A stretch of 64,000 nt of DNA, taken from assembly GCF_016919705.1 (NCBI RefSeq), contig NZ_CP070372.1:1-64000 (forward strand), written 5' to 3'. Shown in pieces: positions 26,544-35,599 of the stretch (its first letter is position 1; every line of letters starts with the position of its first letter). The stretch is from Paracoccus methylovorus (GTDB taxonomy: Bacteria; Pseudomonadota; Alphaproteobacteria; Rhodobacterales; Rhodobacteraceae). Below the pieces are notes generated by a model. That model did not search any database and was not told the origin of the DNA. It saw only the letters and a list, made by a program, of their open reading frames with translations. The position numbers and the translations under genes were made by a program.

Positions 26544-26580
26544 TCCGGACCGGCCACATATGCGGGAAAGGCAGACTGTC

Positions 26581-27483
26581 ATGAAATCTGAACTGAAGGG
26601 TATTCTTAGCGCGATCCTTACGCCATTCGATCCGGGCAATGGCGAACTGGATGAGGCCGCCTATGCAAGGCTGATACGTTCGCAGGTGAAGGCGGGGATC
26701 CACGGCATCGTCGTCAGCGGCTCGACCGGCGAACATCCCTCTCTGACCGTTTCGGAACGTCAAAGGATCTATCAGATTGCCGCCGAGGCCGTTGCAGGCG
26801 AATGTGATTTGATCGCGCATGTCGGCTCCAACAACGTGCGCGATGCGCTGGAATTGACCCGCGCCGCCCGCGATCAGGGTGTCGACCAGATGTTGGTGGT
26901 GACCCCCTATTTCGATCGCCTGAAATTCCACGAGGTCCAGAGATTTCTGGAAAAGGTCGTTTCAATCGCCGGTGGGCCAATCATCTATTATGACACGCCG
27001 GGCATCACAGGGCTGGATATCACAGAAGAGCAGATGGTGACGCTGAAGCGGGATGGGCTGGTGTCGCATATCAAGGACAGCCCCGCGAACTACACCCGCA
27101 CCATGCGCATGCTGTCCAACCCGGATGCCCCGACTGTGCTGGCGGGCTCTGATCCGGCCTTGCTTGCGGTGCTGGCGCATGGTGCGCCGGGCTCTATCAT
27201 CGGCGCCTCGACCTTCGTGCCGGAGCTCTGCGTCGAGCTTTATCAGGCGGTGTCGGTCGACAAGGACCTGCCGCGCGGCCTGGAGGTATGGGACAGGCTG
27301 TGGCCCATCCTGAATTTCATGCTGCTGAACGGCTATGTCGCGCTGGCCAAGGCCGGTTCTGCGTCCCGCGGCCTGTCTCTGGGAGAGCCGCGTGAGCCTA
27401 TCACGCCTGCCTCGGCGGAATTGCGTCAACGGTTCGAAGACATCCTTGGCCGGGCCGGCGTCGGTCCGCTTGCCCTGAACTGA
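26581..27483 (+). CDS. DapA-family aldolase/deaminase (dihydrodipicolinate synthase superfamily)
   Basis: This is a 300-residue class I aldolase-superfamily enzyme. Visible motifs: VVSGSTGEHPSLTVSER (the GSTGE phosphate/carboxylate loop), PIIYYDTPGITG (catalytic tyrosine) and LVSHIKDSPANYT (Schiff-base lysine). The family includes dihydrodipicolinate synthase, sialate lyase, keto-deoxy-sugar aldolases and the hydroxyproline-pathway deaminase (HPC deaminase). Placement inside an amino-acid importer operon with ProC-like and racemase-like genes makes a catabolic role likely, not lysine synthesis. The ATG at 26581 gives the normal N-terminus. Confidence 0.85.
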   Translation: MKSELKGILSAILTPFDPGNGELDEAAYARLIRSQVKAGIHGIVVSGSTGEHPSLTVSERQRIYQIAAEAVAGECDLIAHVGSNNVRDALELTRAARDQGVDQMLVVTPYFDRLKFHEVQRFLEKVVSIAGGPIIYYDTPGITGLDITEEQMVTLKRDGLVSHIKDSPANYTRTMRMLSNPDAPTVLAGSDPALLAVLAHGAPGSIIGASTFVPELCVELYQAVSVDKDLPRGLEVWDRLWPILNFMLLNGYVALAKAGSASRGLSLGEPREPITPASAELRQRFEDILGRAGVGPLALN

Positions 27484-27497
27484 GCGGGGGAGGGAAC

Positions 27498-28202
27498 ATG
27501 CCCGTCTGGGATTGGTCCGTATTCTTTCACAACCTTGTCCATCCATCGATTGTGGCGGGGTTGTGGACGACGGTCTGGCTGACGCTTGTGACCTTGCTGC
27601 TGGCAATCGTGCTGGGCACGATTGTCGCACTTGTCGGGCGGATCGACAGCCTTGCGACACGATGGTTCTATCAGGGCTATGTCGCATTCTTTCGCGCAAC
27701 GCCGCTGCTGGTGCAGTTGGTCTTTCTGTACAGTGCGCTGCCGCAAATGGGCATTCATCTGTCGGTAATCGAGGCGGCGATCATCGGCCTCATGCTGTCC
27801 GAAAGCCCCTATGTGGCCGAGATCGTGCGTTCGTCCATCTCGGCGATCCCTGTTGCGCAATGGGAGGCATCGAAAGCCATCGGCATGCGTCCCGTCCCGA
27901 TCATGAGAAGGATCATCGCGCCCCAAGCCTTGCGCATTGCGGTGCCGCCGTTGGGCAATGAATTCGTGCGCCAACTGAAGAACACGTCGCTGGTGTCGGT
28001 GATTTCGATGACGGAACTGTTCCGTGCGACCGACAACCTGATGCAGACCAACTTTCGGGTGCTGGAGGCCCTGACGGTCGCTACGATCTACTATCTCGCA
28101 CTGACTGCGATCTGGACGATTCTGCAATCGGCGTTCGAACGGCGCAACTCAAGATGGTCCGTCGACACCGGCAAAACGGTCAAGGCAGGAGCAGCGTCAT
28201 GA
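27498..28202 (+). CDS. ABC transporter permease, HisM/GlnP amino acid type
   Basis: This 234-residue inner-membrane permease has about five membrane segments. FFRATPLLVQLVFLYSALPQ and EAALRSSISAIP-like EIVRSSISAIPVAQWEASKA (the EAA loop) identify the polar amino-acid permease family. It starts with DWSVFFHNLVHPSIVAGLWT. It lies 14 bases after the DapA-family gene and overlaps the ATPase start by 4 bases. A single permease gene implies a homodimeric channel. Confidence 0.9.
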   Translation: MPVWDWSVFFHNLVHPSIVAGLWTTVWLTLVTLLLAIVLGTIVALVGRIDSLATRWFYQGYVAFFRATPLLVQLVFLYSALPQMGIHLSVIEAAIIGLMLSESPYVAEIVRSSISAIPVAQWEASKAIGMRPVPIMRRIIAPQALRIAVPPLGNEFVRQLKNTSLVSVISMTELFRATDNLMQTNFRVLEALTVATIYYLALTAIWTILQSAFERRNSRWSVDTGKTVKAGAAS

Positions 28203-28984
28203 GCAGGCAACAGACCAGCTTCATCGAGGTCGATCAGGTCGTGAAGGTTTACGGGTCCTACGCTGCCCTGAAAACTGTGTCCATCAACGTAGACAAGGGG
28301 CAGGCCGTGGCGCTGATCGGGCCCAGCGGTTCGGGCAAAAGCACGTTGCTGCGCTGCATAAACGCGCTGGAAACCATTTCGTCCGGCTCTATCCGGGTAG
28401 AGGGAGAGGACATTGGCTATGCGCCCAACTCGGCAGGAAAAATTCGCCTGCGCGAGACGCGGATCGCGCGGCAGCGCGAGGACATCGGCATGGTGTTCCA
28501 AAGCTTCAATCTGTTTCCGCACATGACGGCGGTTGAAAACGTCGCGGCCGGTCCCCGGCTTGTGCGGGGTATATCGGCGGCTGCGGCGACGCAAAAGGCC
28601 ATGGAACTGCTGCATCGGGTGGGTCTTGCCGAAAAGGCGCAGAACTATCCCCGCCAATTGTCAGGGGGGCAGCAGCAGCGGGTTGCGATTGCGCGCGCAT
28701 TGGCGATGGACCCCAAGGTCATGTTGTTCGACGAACCCACCTCGGCCCTGGATCCCGAGACCGTCCAGGAGGTGCTGAACGTCATCAGAGAGGTGCGTGA
28801 ATCCGGCATGACCATGCTGATCGCCACGCATGAGATGGATTTCGCGCGCCATGTGTCGGACCAGACCGTGTTCATGGAGGCCGGGCAGATCGTGGAGCAC
28901 GGGCCATCCGCGAAGGTATTATTCGAGCCCGAGACCGACCGTTGTCGGCGTTTCCTGTCGGGCCTGACAGGCGAGCACCATTGA
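28199..28984 (+). CDS. ABC transporter ATPase, GlnQ/HisP amino acid type
   Basis: This 261-residue ATPase has Walker A GPSGSGKST, Q-loop GMVFQSFNLFPHMTAVENV, signature LSGGQQQRVAIARAL, Walker B VMLFDEPTSALDPE and H-loop IATHEMDFARHV. These features and the end FMEAGQIVEHG are typical of GlnQ/HisP proteins. The start is the ATG at 28199, overlapping the permease stop. It completes the importer with the genes at 25670 and 27498. A hairpin (28989-29015) follows before the ProC-like gene. Confidence 0.93.
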   Translation: MSRQQTSFIEVDQVVKVYGSYAALKTVSINVDKGQAVALIGPSGSGKSTLLRCINALETISSGSIRVEGEDIGYAPNSAGKIRLRETRIARQREDIGMVFQSFNLFPHMTAVENVAAGPRLVRGISAAAATQKAMELLHRVGLAEKAQNYPRQLSGGQQQRVAIARALAMDPKVMLFDEPTSALDPETVQEVLNVIREVRESGMTMLIATHEMDFARHVSDQTVFMEAGQIVEHGPSAKVLFEPETDRCRRFLSGLTGEHH

Positions 28985-29080
28985 ACAGGCAAGGCCGCGC
29001 CAACGGGGCCTTTGCCAGAAAGCCGGCACCTGCTGTCAGGTGGGTCCGGAAACCATCCATCCTCTTTGGGACTAAAAAAT

Positions 29081-29881
29081 ATGACAATTGAAGCACGTAT
29101 CGGAATTGTCGGCGGCAACGGCTGGCTTGGGAATGCGATTGCAAGTGCCGCGGTGTCCAGCGGCACCATCGACGGCAAGAACCTGATCCTGTCCGGCCGC
29201 AGCGGCAAGCGTGGCGCGCTTGACGTTCCGGGGGCCGTTCATACCCGCGACAACGCCGAGCTGGCAGAAAAGTCGGATATCATCGTTCTGTCCGTGCGGC
29301 CTGACGACTTTGCGGGTTTGAATATCGACGCCTCGGGCAAGCTGGTGATTTCTGTCATGGCCGGGATCGCCGCGGATGATATCGCGGCGCGGACCGGAGC
29401 GCGACGGATCGTTCGCTCTATCCCCAACGCGGCGGCGGCGATCCGGCGATCGTTCACCCCCTGGTTTGCCACCCCCGATGTTCTGGATTCCGACAAGCGG
29501 ATCGTGCAGGCGTTGTTTGACGCTTGCGGCGAAGGTGCCGAGGTGCCGCAAGAGGCGCATATCGACTATTGCGTGGGTTTGACCGGCTCGGGTGCCGCCT
29601 TTCCCGCGCTGCTGGCCGAAGCCATGATCGCACATGCCCTATCGCAGGGTTTGCCCCCCGATTTTGCCGCTCGTGCGGCCAAAGGCGTCGTGGCGGGGGC
29701 CAGTCAGTTGTTCGAAGATCGCGACAGCGATACCTCGGCAATCGTGCAGGAAATGATTGATTATCGCGGGACGACGGCTGCGGCGCTGCAGACCATGCTG
29801 GATAACGGCATCAAGCACACGGTTGCGCTTGGACTTGAAGCTGCCGCGGCAAAGGCCGCCGCATTGGGAAAGCCGGCCTGA
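29081..29881 (+). CDS. Pyrroline-5-carboxylate reductase-family protein (ProC-like)
   Basis: This 266-residue NAD(P)-dependent reductase has an N-terminal Rossmann motif (RIGIVGGNGWLGNAIASAAV). Next come IIVLSVRPDDFAGL and VISVMAGIAADDIAARTGAR, and the dimerisation domain carries the ProC signature region GLTGSGAAFPALLAEAMIAH. In biosynthesis ProC reduces pyrroline-5-carboxylate to proline. Here, beside an amino-acid importer, it may reduce another cyclic imine, for example one made during proline-analogue breakdown. Its spacing of 96 bases from the ATPase gene includes a hairpin. Confidence 0.82.
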   Translation: MTIEARIGIVGGNGWLGNAIASAAVSSGTIDGKNLILSGRSGKRGALDVPGAVHTRDNAELAEKSDIIVLSVRPDDFAGLNIDASGKLVISVMAGIAADDIAARTGARRIVRSIPNAAAAIRRSFTPWFATPDVLDSDKRIVQALFDACGEGAEVPQEAHIDYCVGLTGSGAAFPALLAEAMIAHALSQGLPPDFAARAAKGVVAGASQLFEDRDSDTSAIVQEMIDYRGTTAAALQTMLDNGIKHTVALGLEAAAAKAAALGKPA

Positions 29882-30000
29882 TCGGGGCGGCGCCGTCCCG
29901 TCCGAAAAAAACGGCTGTCGGCAAGCCCGTTTCCCGTCGGATGGTGGTCGCAAGAGCCTTCGACGGGTGATATTCTTTTATGCCGTAGCAGGAGTTGTTC

Positions 30001-30690
30001 ATGAGAACCGGAAAAACCGCACTCTACGAGGATCTGAAACACCAGATCCTGACGCTGGAGCGGGCACCCGACGAGGCGCTTGACGAGGTCGGGTTGGGAG
30101 AGAGATATGGCATCTCCCGCACGCCGGTTCGCGATGTCCTGCGCCAATTGGCGGGTGAGGGCTATATCGAGCACCGGGAAAACCGCGGCGCGCGGGTGAT
30201 CCCCATGAACCATGCGACGATGCGGGACTTCTTTTCCGTAGCCCCCGTGATCTACGAGGCGGTGGCCCGGCTGGCGGTGCAGAACTTCCGGCCCGAGCAA
30301 CTCGTGGCATTGCAGGCCTGTCAGGCCCGGTTCCGCACCGCCGTCGGGGCGCGCGACCACGTCCAGATGGTGGTGGAGAACACGCTGTTCCATTCGCTCA
30401 TCGGGGAAATGTCGGGAAGCATGTTCCTGAGCCCGAGTTACAGCAAACTGCTGATCGATCATGCCCGGATCGGGCACACCTTCTTTCGGCCCACGACCCC
30501 GCAGATGGAACAGGAACTGCATGAATCCTGCGATCAGCACGACCAGATGATCGAGGCAATCAGGGTCGGAGACGAGGCAGGGATGGTGGCGCTGATCTAC
30601 CAGCACTGGGGTCTGTGCCGCAGCAACATGGAAATGTTCATTGCCCCCCGAGAGCTGCCCTCGACCGCGCTGAAAAAGGCCGCAGTCTGA
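30001..30690 (+). CDS. GntR-family regulator, FCD subfamily
   Basis: This 229-residue transcription factor has an N-terminal winged HTH (LYEDLKHQILTLERAPDEAL then DEVGLGERYGISRTPVRDVL) and an all-helical FCD effector domain. FCD histidines appear in ENTLFHSLIGEMSGS and ELHESCDQHDQMIEAIRVGD. The start at 30001 follows AGGAG. It lies downstream of the amino-acid importer operon and before the convergent racemase operon, and probably controls one or both. A hairpin (30733-30758) ends it. Confidence 0.87.
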   Translation: MRTGKTALYEDLKHQILTLERAPDEALDEVGLGERYGISRTPVRDVLRQLAGEGYIEHRENRGARVIPMNHATMRDFFSVAPVIYEAVARLAVQNFRPEQLVALQACQARFRTAVGARDHVQMVVENTLFHSLIGEMSGSMFLSPSYSKLLIDHARIGHTFFRPTTPQMEQELHESCDQHDQMIEAIRVGDEAGMVALIYQHWGLCRSNMEMFIAPRELPSTALKKAAV

Positions 30691-30732
30691 CGACCGAACC
30701 CAGGTTCTGCGATCCGGGATTTGCGTTTCAGG

Positions 30733-30758
30733 TTTCAGGCGTTGCCAGTCGCCTGAAA
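30733..30758. terminator. Hairpin between convergent GntR and racemase operons
   Basis: Perfect 9-bp arms (30733-30741 and 30750-30758) with AAA/TTT ends and an 8-base loop. The symmetric arms can serve both strands. Confidence 0.65.
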
Positions 30759-30826
30759 ACGCCTGTTTCCGACATGGGGGCGATGCCTGCTGCCGGGATT
30801 GCGGCGGCTGACGACGCCCCCTTGGG

Positions 30827-31822
30827 TCAGGTGATCTGGAATCCGCGATACAATGGATCATGCTCATCAATGAAGATCGTATTGTAGCCGGTCACCCGGG
30901 CCCATGCGCCAAGACTGGGCCGGATACCGGCATAGGGGCCGATCTGGGCCGCTTCCTCAAGCTTTCCGTCGAAGACCGTTCCGATCAGGCTTTCATTGCG
31001 GAAATTATCGCCGATGTTCAGGCGGCCGCGGCCATAAAGCTGGGCAAGGCGCGCCGAGGTTCCGGTGCCGCCGGGCGAGCGGTCGATGGCCTTGTCGCCA
31101 TAAAAGACCGCGCTGCGCCCATCGGCCATGCCCTTTGGCGCGTCGTCGCACCAGATCGCATGATGGACACCGCGAATGCGGTCGTCCTGGGGGTGGACGG
31201 GGTCGATTGCCGCTGACACCGCGCGGCGAAGGCGCTGGCTGAGCAAGACGATCTCGCTGGCGGGCATATCCAGACCCGCCCAGTTCTTTTGCGGCTCGAT
31301 CACCGCATAAAAATTCCCGCCATAGGCGATATCGACGGTAAGGGGCCCCAGCCCCTCGACTTCGACCGTCACATCCTTGGAGTGAAGAAAGCTCGGGACG
31401 TTGAAAAGGCGGACCGAGGTTATCCGGCCGCCCTCGATCTCATAACTCACGTCGACGCGGCCGGCAGGGGTTTCCAACGAGAGGATGCCGGGAACGCGGG
31501 GCGTCACGAGCCCCTCTTCCAGCAAAACCGTCGAAAGGCCGATAGTTCCCGCGCCGCACATCGGCAGGCAGCCCGAGACTTCGATGAAGACGACGGCAAC
31601 ATCGCAATCGTCGCGGAAGGGTGCGTAAAAGATCGCGCCCGACATGATGTCGTGGCCGCGTGGCTCGAACATCAGGGCGGTGCGGATCCAGTCGTGATCG
31701 CGTTGAAAGATCGCCCGACGCTCGGCAATCGGCAGGTGCGGCAACAGCGGGCCGCCGCCAGCCACGACGCGCACCGGATTGCCGCAGGCATGCGAGTCGA
31801 TACAGAAGACGGTCTTCTTCAT
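30827..31822 (-). CDS. Proline racemase-family protein with a Cys-to-Gly change at the second catalytic site
   Basis: This 331-residue enzyme belongs to the proline racemase / 4-hydroxyproline epimerase / trans-3-hydroxyproline dehydratase family. The first catalytic site reads GCLPMCGAGTIGLST (Cys 89; relatives have MCGHGTIG). The second site reads KAIDRSPGGTGTSARLAQLY, where relatives have DRSPCGTGTSA or, in dehydratases, DRSPTGTG; residue 251 here is Gly. With one catalytic cysteine it is unlikely to racemise and may instead dehydrate. The ATG at 31822 overlaps the upstream permease stop by 4 bases, so it is the last gene of a betaine-type importer operon. Confidence 0.85.
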   Translation of the reverse strand: MKKTVFCIDSHACGNPVRVVAGGGPLLPHLPIAERRAIFQRDHDWIRTALMFEPRGHDIMSGAIFYAPFRDDCDVAVVFIEVSGCLPMCGAGTIGLSTVLLEEGLVTPRVPGILSLETPAGRVDVSYEIEGGRITSVRLFNVPSFLHSKDVTVEVEGLGPLTVDIAYGGNFYAVIEPQKNWAGLDMPASEIVLLSQRLRRAVSAAIDPVHPQDDRIRGVHHAIWCDDAPKGMADGRSAVFYGDKAIDRSPGGTGTSARLAQLYGRGRLNIGDNFRNESLIGTVFDGKLEEAAQIGPYAGIRPSLGAWARVTGYNTIFIDEHDPLYRGFQIT

Positions 31823-32673
31823 TCTGTTTTCCTTTTCGGTGCGCGCGAAAGCGCGGCTTTGGATATGCGGTCCAGCACCATCGCCACGGCGACGATGGCA
31901 AGGCCCGCGCGCAGGCCCAGGCCCATCTCCATCCGGGTCAGGCCGCGCGTGACTTCGGCACCAAGACCGCCTGCGCCGACAAGTCCGGCCAGCACGACCA
32001 TCGCCAGCGACAGCAGGATGCATTGGTTCAGGCCAACCAGCAGGGTCGGCCGCGCTGCGGGAAATTCGATCTTGAACAGGATCGCCCAAGGCGAGGCACC
32101 GATTGCCGCGCCGAGTTCCTGAAGGTCTTTCGGAACATGCTTGAAAGCCAGCGTCGTCAGCCGCAGCATCGGCGGGATGCCATAGATGATCGTCGCCATG
32201 ATCGCGGGAACCCGACCCAGGCTGAAGATCATCACGGCCGGAATCAGGTAGACCCATGGCGGCACGGTCTGCATGACGTCAAGGACGGGGCGCAGCGTGG
32301 CTTCGACCCGGGGGCGGCGCGCGGCCAGGATGCCAAGCGGCAGGGCGACCAGCACGGAAACCGCGACGGCGACCGTTACCAGCGCAACGGTCTGCATCGT
32401 CGCCTGCCACAGCCCGACGCCGAGGCAAAAGCCGAAAGCCAACAGCACCAGCAGCGCCAATCGCCAGCCAAGGGTAAGAAAGACGATCGCCGAAACCGCC
32501 GGGATCATCGCCAGCGGGGGCAGCGTCAGGAGGGCCGTTTCGATACCGCCCAGAACGGTTTCGACCACGCGGCTGATGGTATCGAAAAAGCCGTGGAAAC
32601 TGGTGTTCAACCAATCGACGGCAGGGGCCAGCACTGCGCCGGGCGAGAAATGAAGCTTGGACAGGTCCATCAT
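31819..32673 (-). CDS. Glycine betaine/proline-type ABC permease (second ProW-like)
   Basis: This 284-residue inner-membrane permease is of the ProW/OpuAB type. It has six or so membrane segments and the conserved LDVMQTVPPWVYLIPAVMIF and FKHVPKDLQELGAAIGASPW (EAA loop). The N-terminus is a soluble plus amphipathic region of about 45 residues. It overlaps the first permease by 4 bases upstream and the racemase-family gene by 4 bases downstream. It is similar but not identical to the first permease, so the channel is probably a heterodimer. Confidence 0.9.
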   Translation of the reverse strand: MMDLSKLHFSPGAVLAPAVDWLNTSFHGFFDTISRVVETVLGGIETALLTLPPLAMIPAVSAIVFLTLGWRLALLVLLAFGFCLGVGLWQATMQTVALVTVAVAVSVLVALPLGILAARRPRVEATLRPVLDVMQTVPPWVYLIPAVMIFSLGRVPAIMATIIYGIPPMLRLTTLAFKHVPKDLQELGAAIGASPWAILFKIEFPAARPTLLVGLNQCILLSLAMVVLAGLVGAGGLGAEVTRGLTRMEMGLGLRAGLAIVAVAMVLDRISKAALSRAPKRKTE

Positions 32674-33509
32674 TTCGCCTCGTGCGTTTTTGGGGCGAGC
32701 CCTTGGGTGATGCGGTCCAAAACCATGGTCAGGATGACGATGGCGATGGCTCCGTTGATCGAAAGCGCGATGTCGAGCGTTCGGATCGCGTCGTAGATCG
32801 TTTGGCCCAGCCCGCCCGATCCGACGATTCCCGCGATGACGACCATGCCAAAGGCCATCATCAGGCCCTGGTTTATTCCCGCCATGATCGAGGGCATGGC
32901 AAAAGGCAGGCGGATCTTCCAGAACATCTGGCTTTTGGTCAGGCCGTTCGCCTCGCCAAGCTCTTGAAACTCCAGGGGGGTGCGGCGGATGCCAAGTGCC
33001 GTCAGCCGGATCACCGGAGGCACGGCGACGATGATCGTCGCGACCAGCGCGGTGGCGGAACCATAGCCCAAAAGCGCAATCGCGGGCAGCAGATAGATAT
33101 AGGGCGGCAGGGTCTGGATCAGGTCCAGTGCCGGTTCGATCAGCTTGTCGAGCCGGGTCATATAGCCCGCCAGGATGCCAAGCGGCAAAGCGATCACCAA
33201 AGCGATAATCGTGGCACTGAGAACGAGGGCGAGCGTCTGCATCGTCTGAAGCCAAAGGCCCATCAGCGAACATAGCGCCAGCCCGACCAGCGCGCCGGCA
33301 CCGACGCCGCGACCCGCGATGCGCCAGCCGATCAGCGCCACGATGATCGTAACCACCCAGAAAGGCGTCAGCGTGACCGCGCCAAGGATAAGGGCGTAAA
33401 ACCCGTCAAGCCCGTCCCGGATCGCGTCGAAGAGAAAGGCGGCGTGGTCGCCCAGCCAGAAAAGCGCGTTGTCGACGGCCTGATCGAAAGCGGCGATAAA
33501 GTCGTCCAT
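32670..33509 (-). CDS. Glycine betaine/proline-type ABC permease (first ProW-like)
   Basis: This 279-residue inner-membrane permease of the ProW family has segments such as LDLIQTLPPYIYLLPAIALL, LGIRRTPLEFQELGEANGLT (EAA loop) and FGMVVIAGIVGSGGLGQTIY. It follows the ATPase gene directly: the ATPase ancestral stop (33511-33513) lies 1 base before this ATG at 33509. Together with the second permease it forms the membrane part of a quaternary-amine importer. Confidence 0.9.
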   Translation of the reverse strand: MDDFIAAFDQAVDNALFWLGDHAAFLFDAIRDGLDGFYALILGAVTLTPFWVVTIIVALIGWRIAGRGVGAGALVGLALCSLMGLWLQTMQTLALVLSATIIALVIALPLGILAGYMTRLDKLIEPALDLIQTLPPYIYLLPAIALLGYGSATALVATIIVAVPPVIRLTALGIRRTPLEFQELGEANGLTKSQMFWKIRLPFAMPSIMAGINQGLMMAFGMVVIAGIVGSGGLGQTIYDAIRTLDIALSINGAIAIVILTMVLDRITQGLAPKTHEAK

Positions 33510-33510
33510 G

Positions 33511-34594
33511 CTAGGCCGCCTCCGCTTTCGCAGGCGTGTCCTTTACGCTCAGCAGCAGGTTGCGGATCGTGATCACACCCAACCGGCTGGCCGTCGTCCA
33601 CCACGACAACCGCATCCTGGTCAGAGTGGGTGATCGTCTCGATCAGCATGTCGATATCGGCATCTGGGACAGTCTGCGGCAGGCTCTTCAGATTGGCACC
33701 GGGCGCGAGCCGCAGATAATCCACCACAGGGATCATCACCGAATGCGCCTTGACCAGATGCAGCCGAGACATTCCGGCGACGAAATCGGCGACGTATTGA
33801 TCTGCGGGGTTCAGCACGATTTCCTCGGCGGTTCCGGTCTGGATAATCGCACCATCCTTCATGATGGCGATGCGGTCGCCGATACGGATCGCCTCGTCCA
33901 GATCATGGGTGATGAAGACCGCGGATTTGCCGAGTTCCTTGGTCAGTTGGCGGAATTCGTCCTGCAACTGGCGCCGGATCAATGGGTCGAGTGCGCTGAA
34001 GGGTTCGTCCATCAGAATGATTTCCGGGTCCGAAGTCAGCGCACGGGCAAGACCCACCCGCTGCTGCATCCCGCCGGAAAGCTCTGATGGAAAACGGTCG
34101 ATCCACTCCGACAGCCCGACCTTGGCCAAGGACGCCTTCGCGGCGGCTTCGCGTTCCGCTTTCGGAAGGCGCTGGACCTCCAGCCCGAAGGCCGCGTTCT
34201 CAAGAACGGTGCGATTGGGCAGCAGGGCGACGGATTGGAAGACCATCCCGATCTCGCGCGCCCGCAGGCTGCGCAATTCGGCCGCATTCAGTTTCGCGAT
34301 GTCCCGGCCCTTGACCAGCACCTTGCCAAGGCTTGGGTCTATCAGCCGGTTCAGCATTCGGATCAGCGTGGATTTCCCCGAACCGGACAGGCCCATGATG
34401 CAGAAGATCTCACCGCGTTTGAGTTGCAGCGAAGAGCCCGCGACACCGACGACGCAGTTGAACTTCTGAAGCACCTCGGCCTTGGTCAGCCCCTGTTCCG
34501 AGACGGCGCGGATCGCCTGATCCGTATGATTTCCAAAGATCTTCCACAGTGACTGACAGTCCAGCAGGACTTCGGCGTTGCTTTGTTCATTCAT
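33511..34594 (-). CDS. proV: Glycine betaine/proline-type ABC ATPase (ProV-like), C-terminus frameshifted
   Basis: This ATPase of the ProV/OpuAA type has Walker A GLSGSGKST, signature LSGGMQQRVGLARAL, Walker B IILMDEPFSALDP, H-loop ITHDLDEA, then a CBS-like region (VVVVDDGQPVG near the end). After GQPVG the frame is wrong: it reads CDHDPQPAAERKGHACESGG and runs on to 33368 through the permease gene. Removing one G from the GGG at 33578-33580 restores VITIRNLLLSVKDTPAKAEA and a TAG at 33511-33513 just before the permease ATG. The intact protein would have 360 residues. It is either a recent mutation, a sequencing error, or a variable tract; the ATPase core is intact. Confidence 0.8.
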
Positions 34595-34621
34595 GGCTGA
34601 TGATCCCTGTTGACGAGGAAA

Positions 34622-34645
34622 CCCCGTCCGACGGATCGGACGGGG
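34622..34645 (-). terminator. Hairpin between proX-like and proV-like genes
   Basis: Perfect 10-bp arms (34622-34631 and 34636-34645) around CGGA lie 9 bases after the binding-protein stop. Expected effect: less transporter than binding protein. Confidence 0.7.
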
Positions 34646-34654
34646 AAAGGGCGC

Positions 34655-35506
34655 TCAGTCCGTCTTGTTGTTTTCCCAGCGCGAGATCAGGTCCTCGTGC
34701 GCCGCGATCCAGTCGGCAACGGCCTGATCCATGGTCTTGCCATCGCTGACTTCGGCGTTGATCGCCGTGATGTCGGCAAGGGGCACATAGACGCTGGCGA
34801 TGGTTTCGCGCGCGCCGGGATTTTCCGCCGAAAAACCGGCCTGGCCGATCCAGTAATAGCTCTGGGGCGGCGGGAAGACGCCCTTCGGGTCCTCAAGAAA
34901 ACGCACGTCGAATTTTTGCATCATCCAGGACGGTTCCCAAATGGTGACGGCGATCGGCTCTTGACGGTCGGTGGCGGACTTCAACGCGGCGGTCATCGCG
35001 GCCGAGCTGCCCTCGACCAGTTGCAGCTTCAGCCCGTATTCGCTGACGGCATTCGAAGTGTCGCGCATCAGGCCCGATCCCGGCTCGATCCCGACGATCT
35101 TTCCACCGAACTGCTCCGCATTGTCGTTGAGCTGCTCGATCGAGGTTATGTCGACATATTTGGGAACCGCGATCCCTTGATAGAGCCCGTGCGAGACCGG
35201 AGAGATCTTCTCCAGCCGGTTCTTATTCCGCTGCCAATAATCCTGTGCGACGTAGTCGACCTGCGAGACCATGACCTGCACGTCACCCTTGGCAAGCGCC
35301 GCATAAGCGATGCCCCATTCCGAGAACGAGGTGACCTCGACCGTGTAGCCCTTGTCCTCGAGCACCTTCTTGGTGATGCCGGTGATGGGGGTCAGATCCT
35401 CCCACGACATCGTCCCCATCTTGATCGTCTTGTCCTGCGCCATGCCGGGCAGTGCGGTCATCCCGACCATCACGGCGGCACAGAGTGCTTTCCATACGGC
35501 TTTCAT
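34655..35506 (-). CDS. proX: Glycine betaine/proline-type substrate-binding protein (ProX/OpuAC-like)
   Basis: This 283-residue periplasmic binding protein has a signal peptide (MKAVWKALCAAVMVGMTALP, cleaved near GMAQ) and an OpuAC domain: KTIKMGTMSWEDLTPITGIT, SEWGIAYAALAKGDVQVMVS, IVGIEPGSGLMRDTSNAVSE. Tryptophans and tyrosines (AVTIWEPSWMMQKFD, QSYYWIGQAGF) are the kind of residues that form the aromatic cage for quaternary amines. It heads the operon proX-proV-two permeases-racemase on the minus strand. A TCATAAG-type inverted repeat lies about 100 bases upstream. The likely substrate is a betaine or proline-like compound. Confidence 0.9.
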   Translation of the reverse strand: MKAVWKALCAAVMVGMTALPGMAQDKTIKMGTMSWEDLTPITGITKKVLEDKGYTVEVTSFSEWGIAYAALAKGDVQVMVSQVDYVAQDYWQRNKNRLEKISPVSHGLYQGIAVPKYVDITSIEQLNDNAEQFGGKIVGIEPGSGLMRDTSNAVSEYGLKLQLVEGSSAAMTAALKSATDRQEPIAVTIWEPSWMMQKFDVRFLEDPKGVFPPPQSYYWIGQAGFSAENPGARETIASVYVPLADITAINAEVSDGKTMDQAVADWIAAHEDLISRWENNKTD

Positions 35507-35599
35507 GCTGCAAATTCCCTGTCAGTTGCCATTGCTTGTCGCTGCGTGCGGCTGACAGGAAGGGTGTTCGACTGAAAAGGCATGCGCGTCTCTGGTAGG

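Noticed and set aside
31660..32796. 378-codon plus-strand frame
   Set aside because: Antisense to the racemase-family and permease genes, glutamine/arginine-rich shadow.
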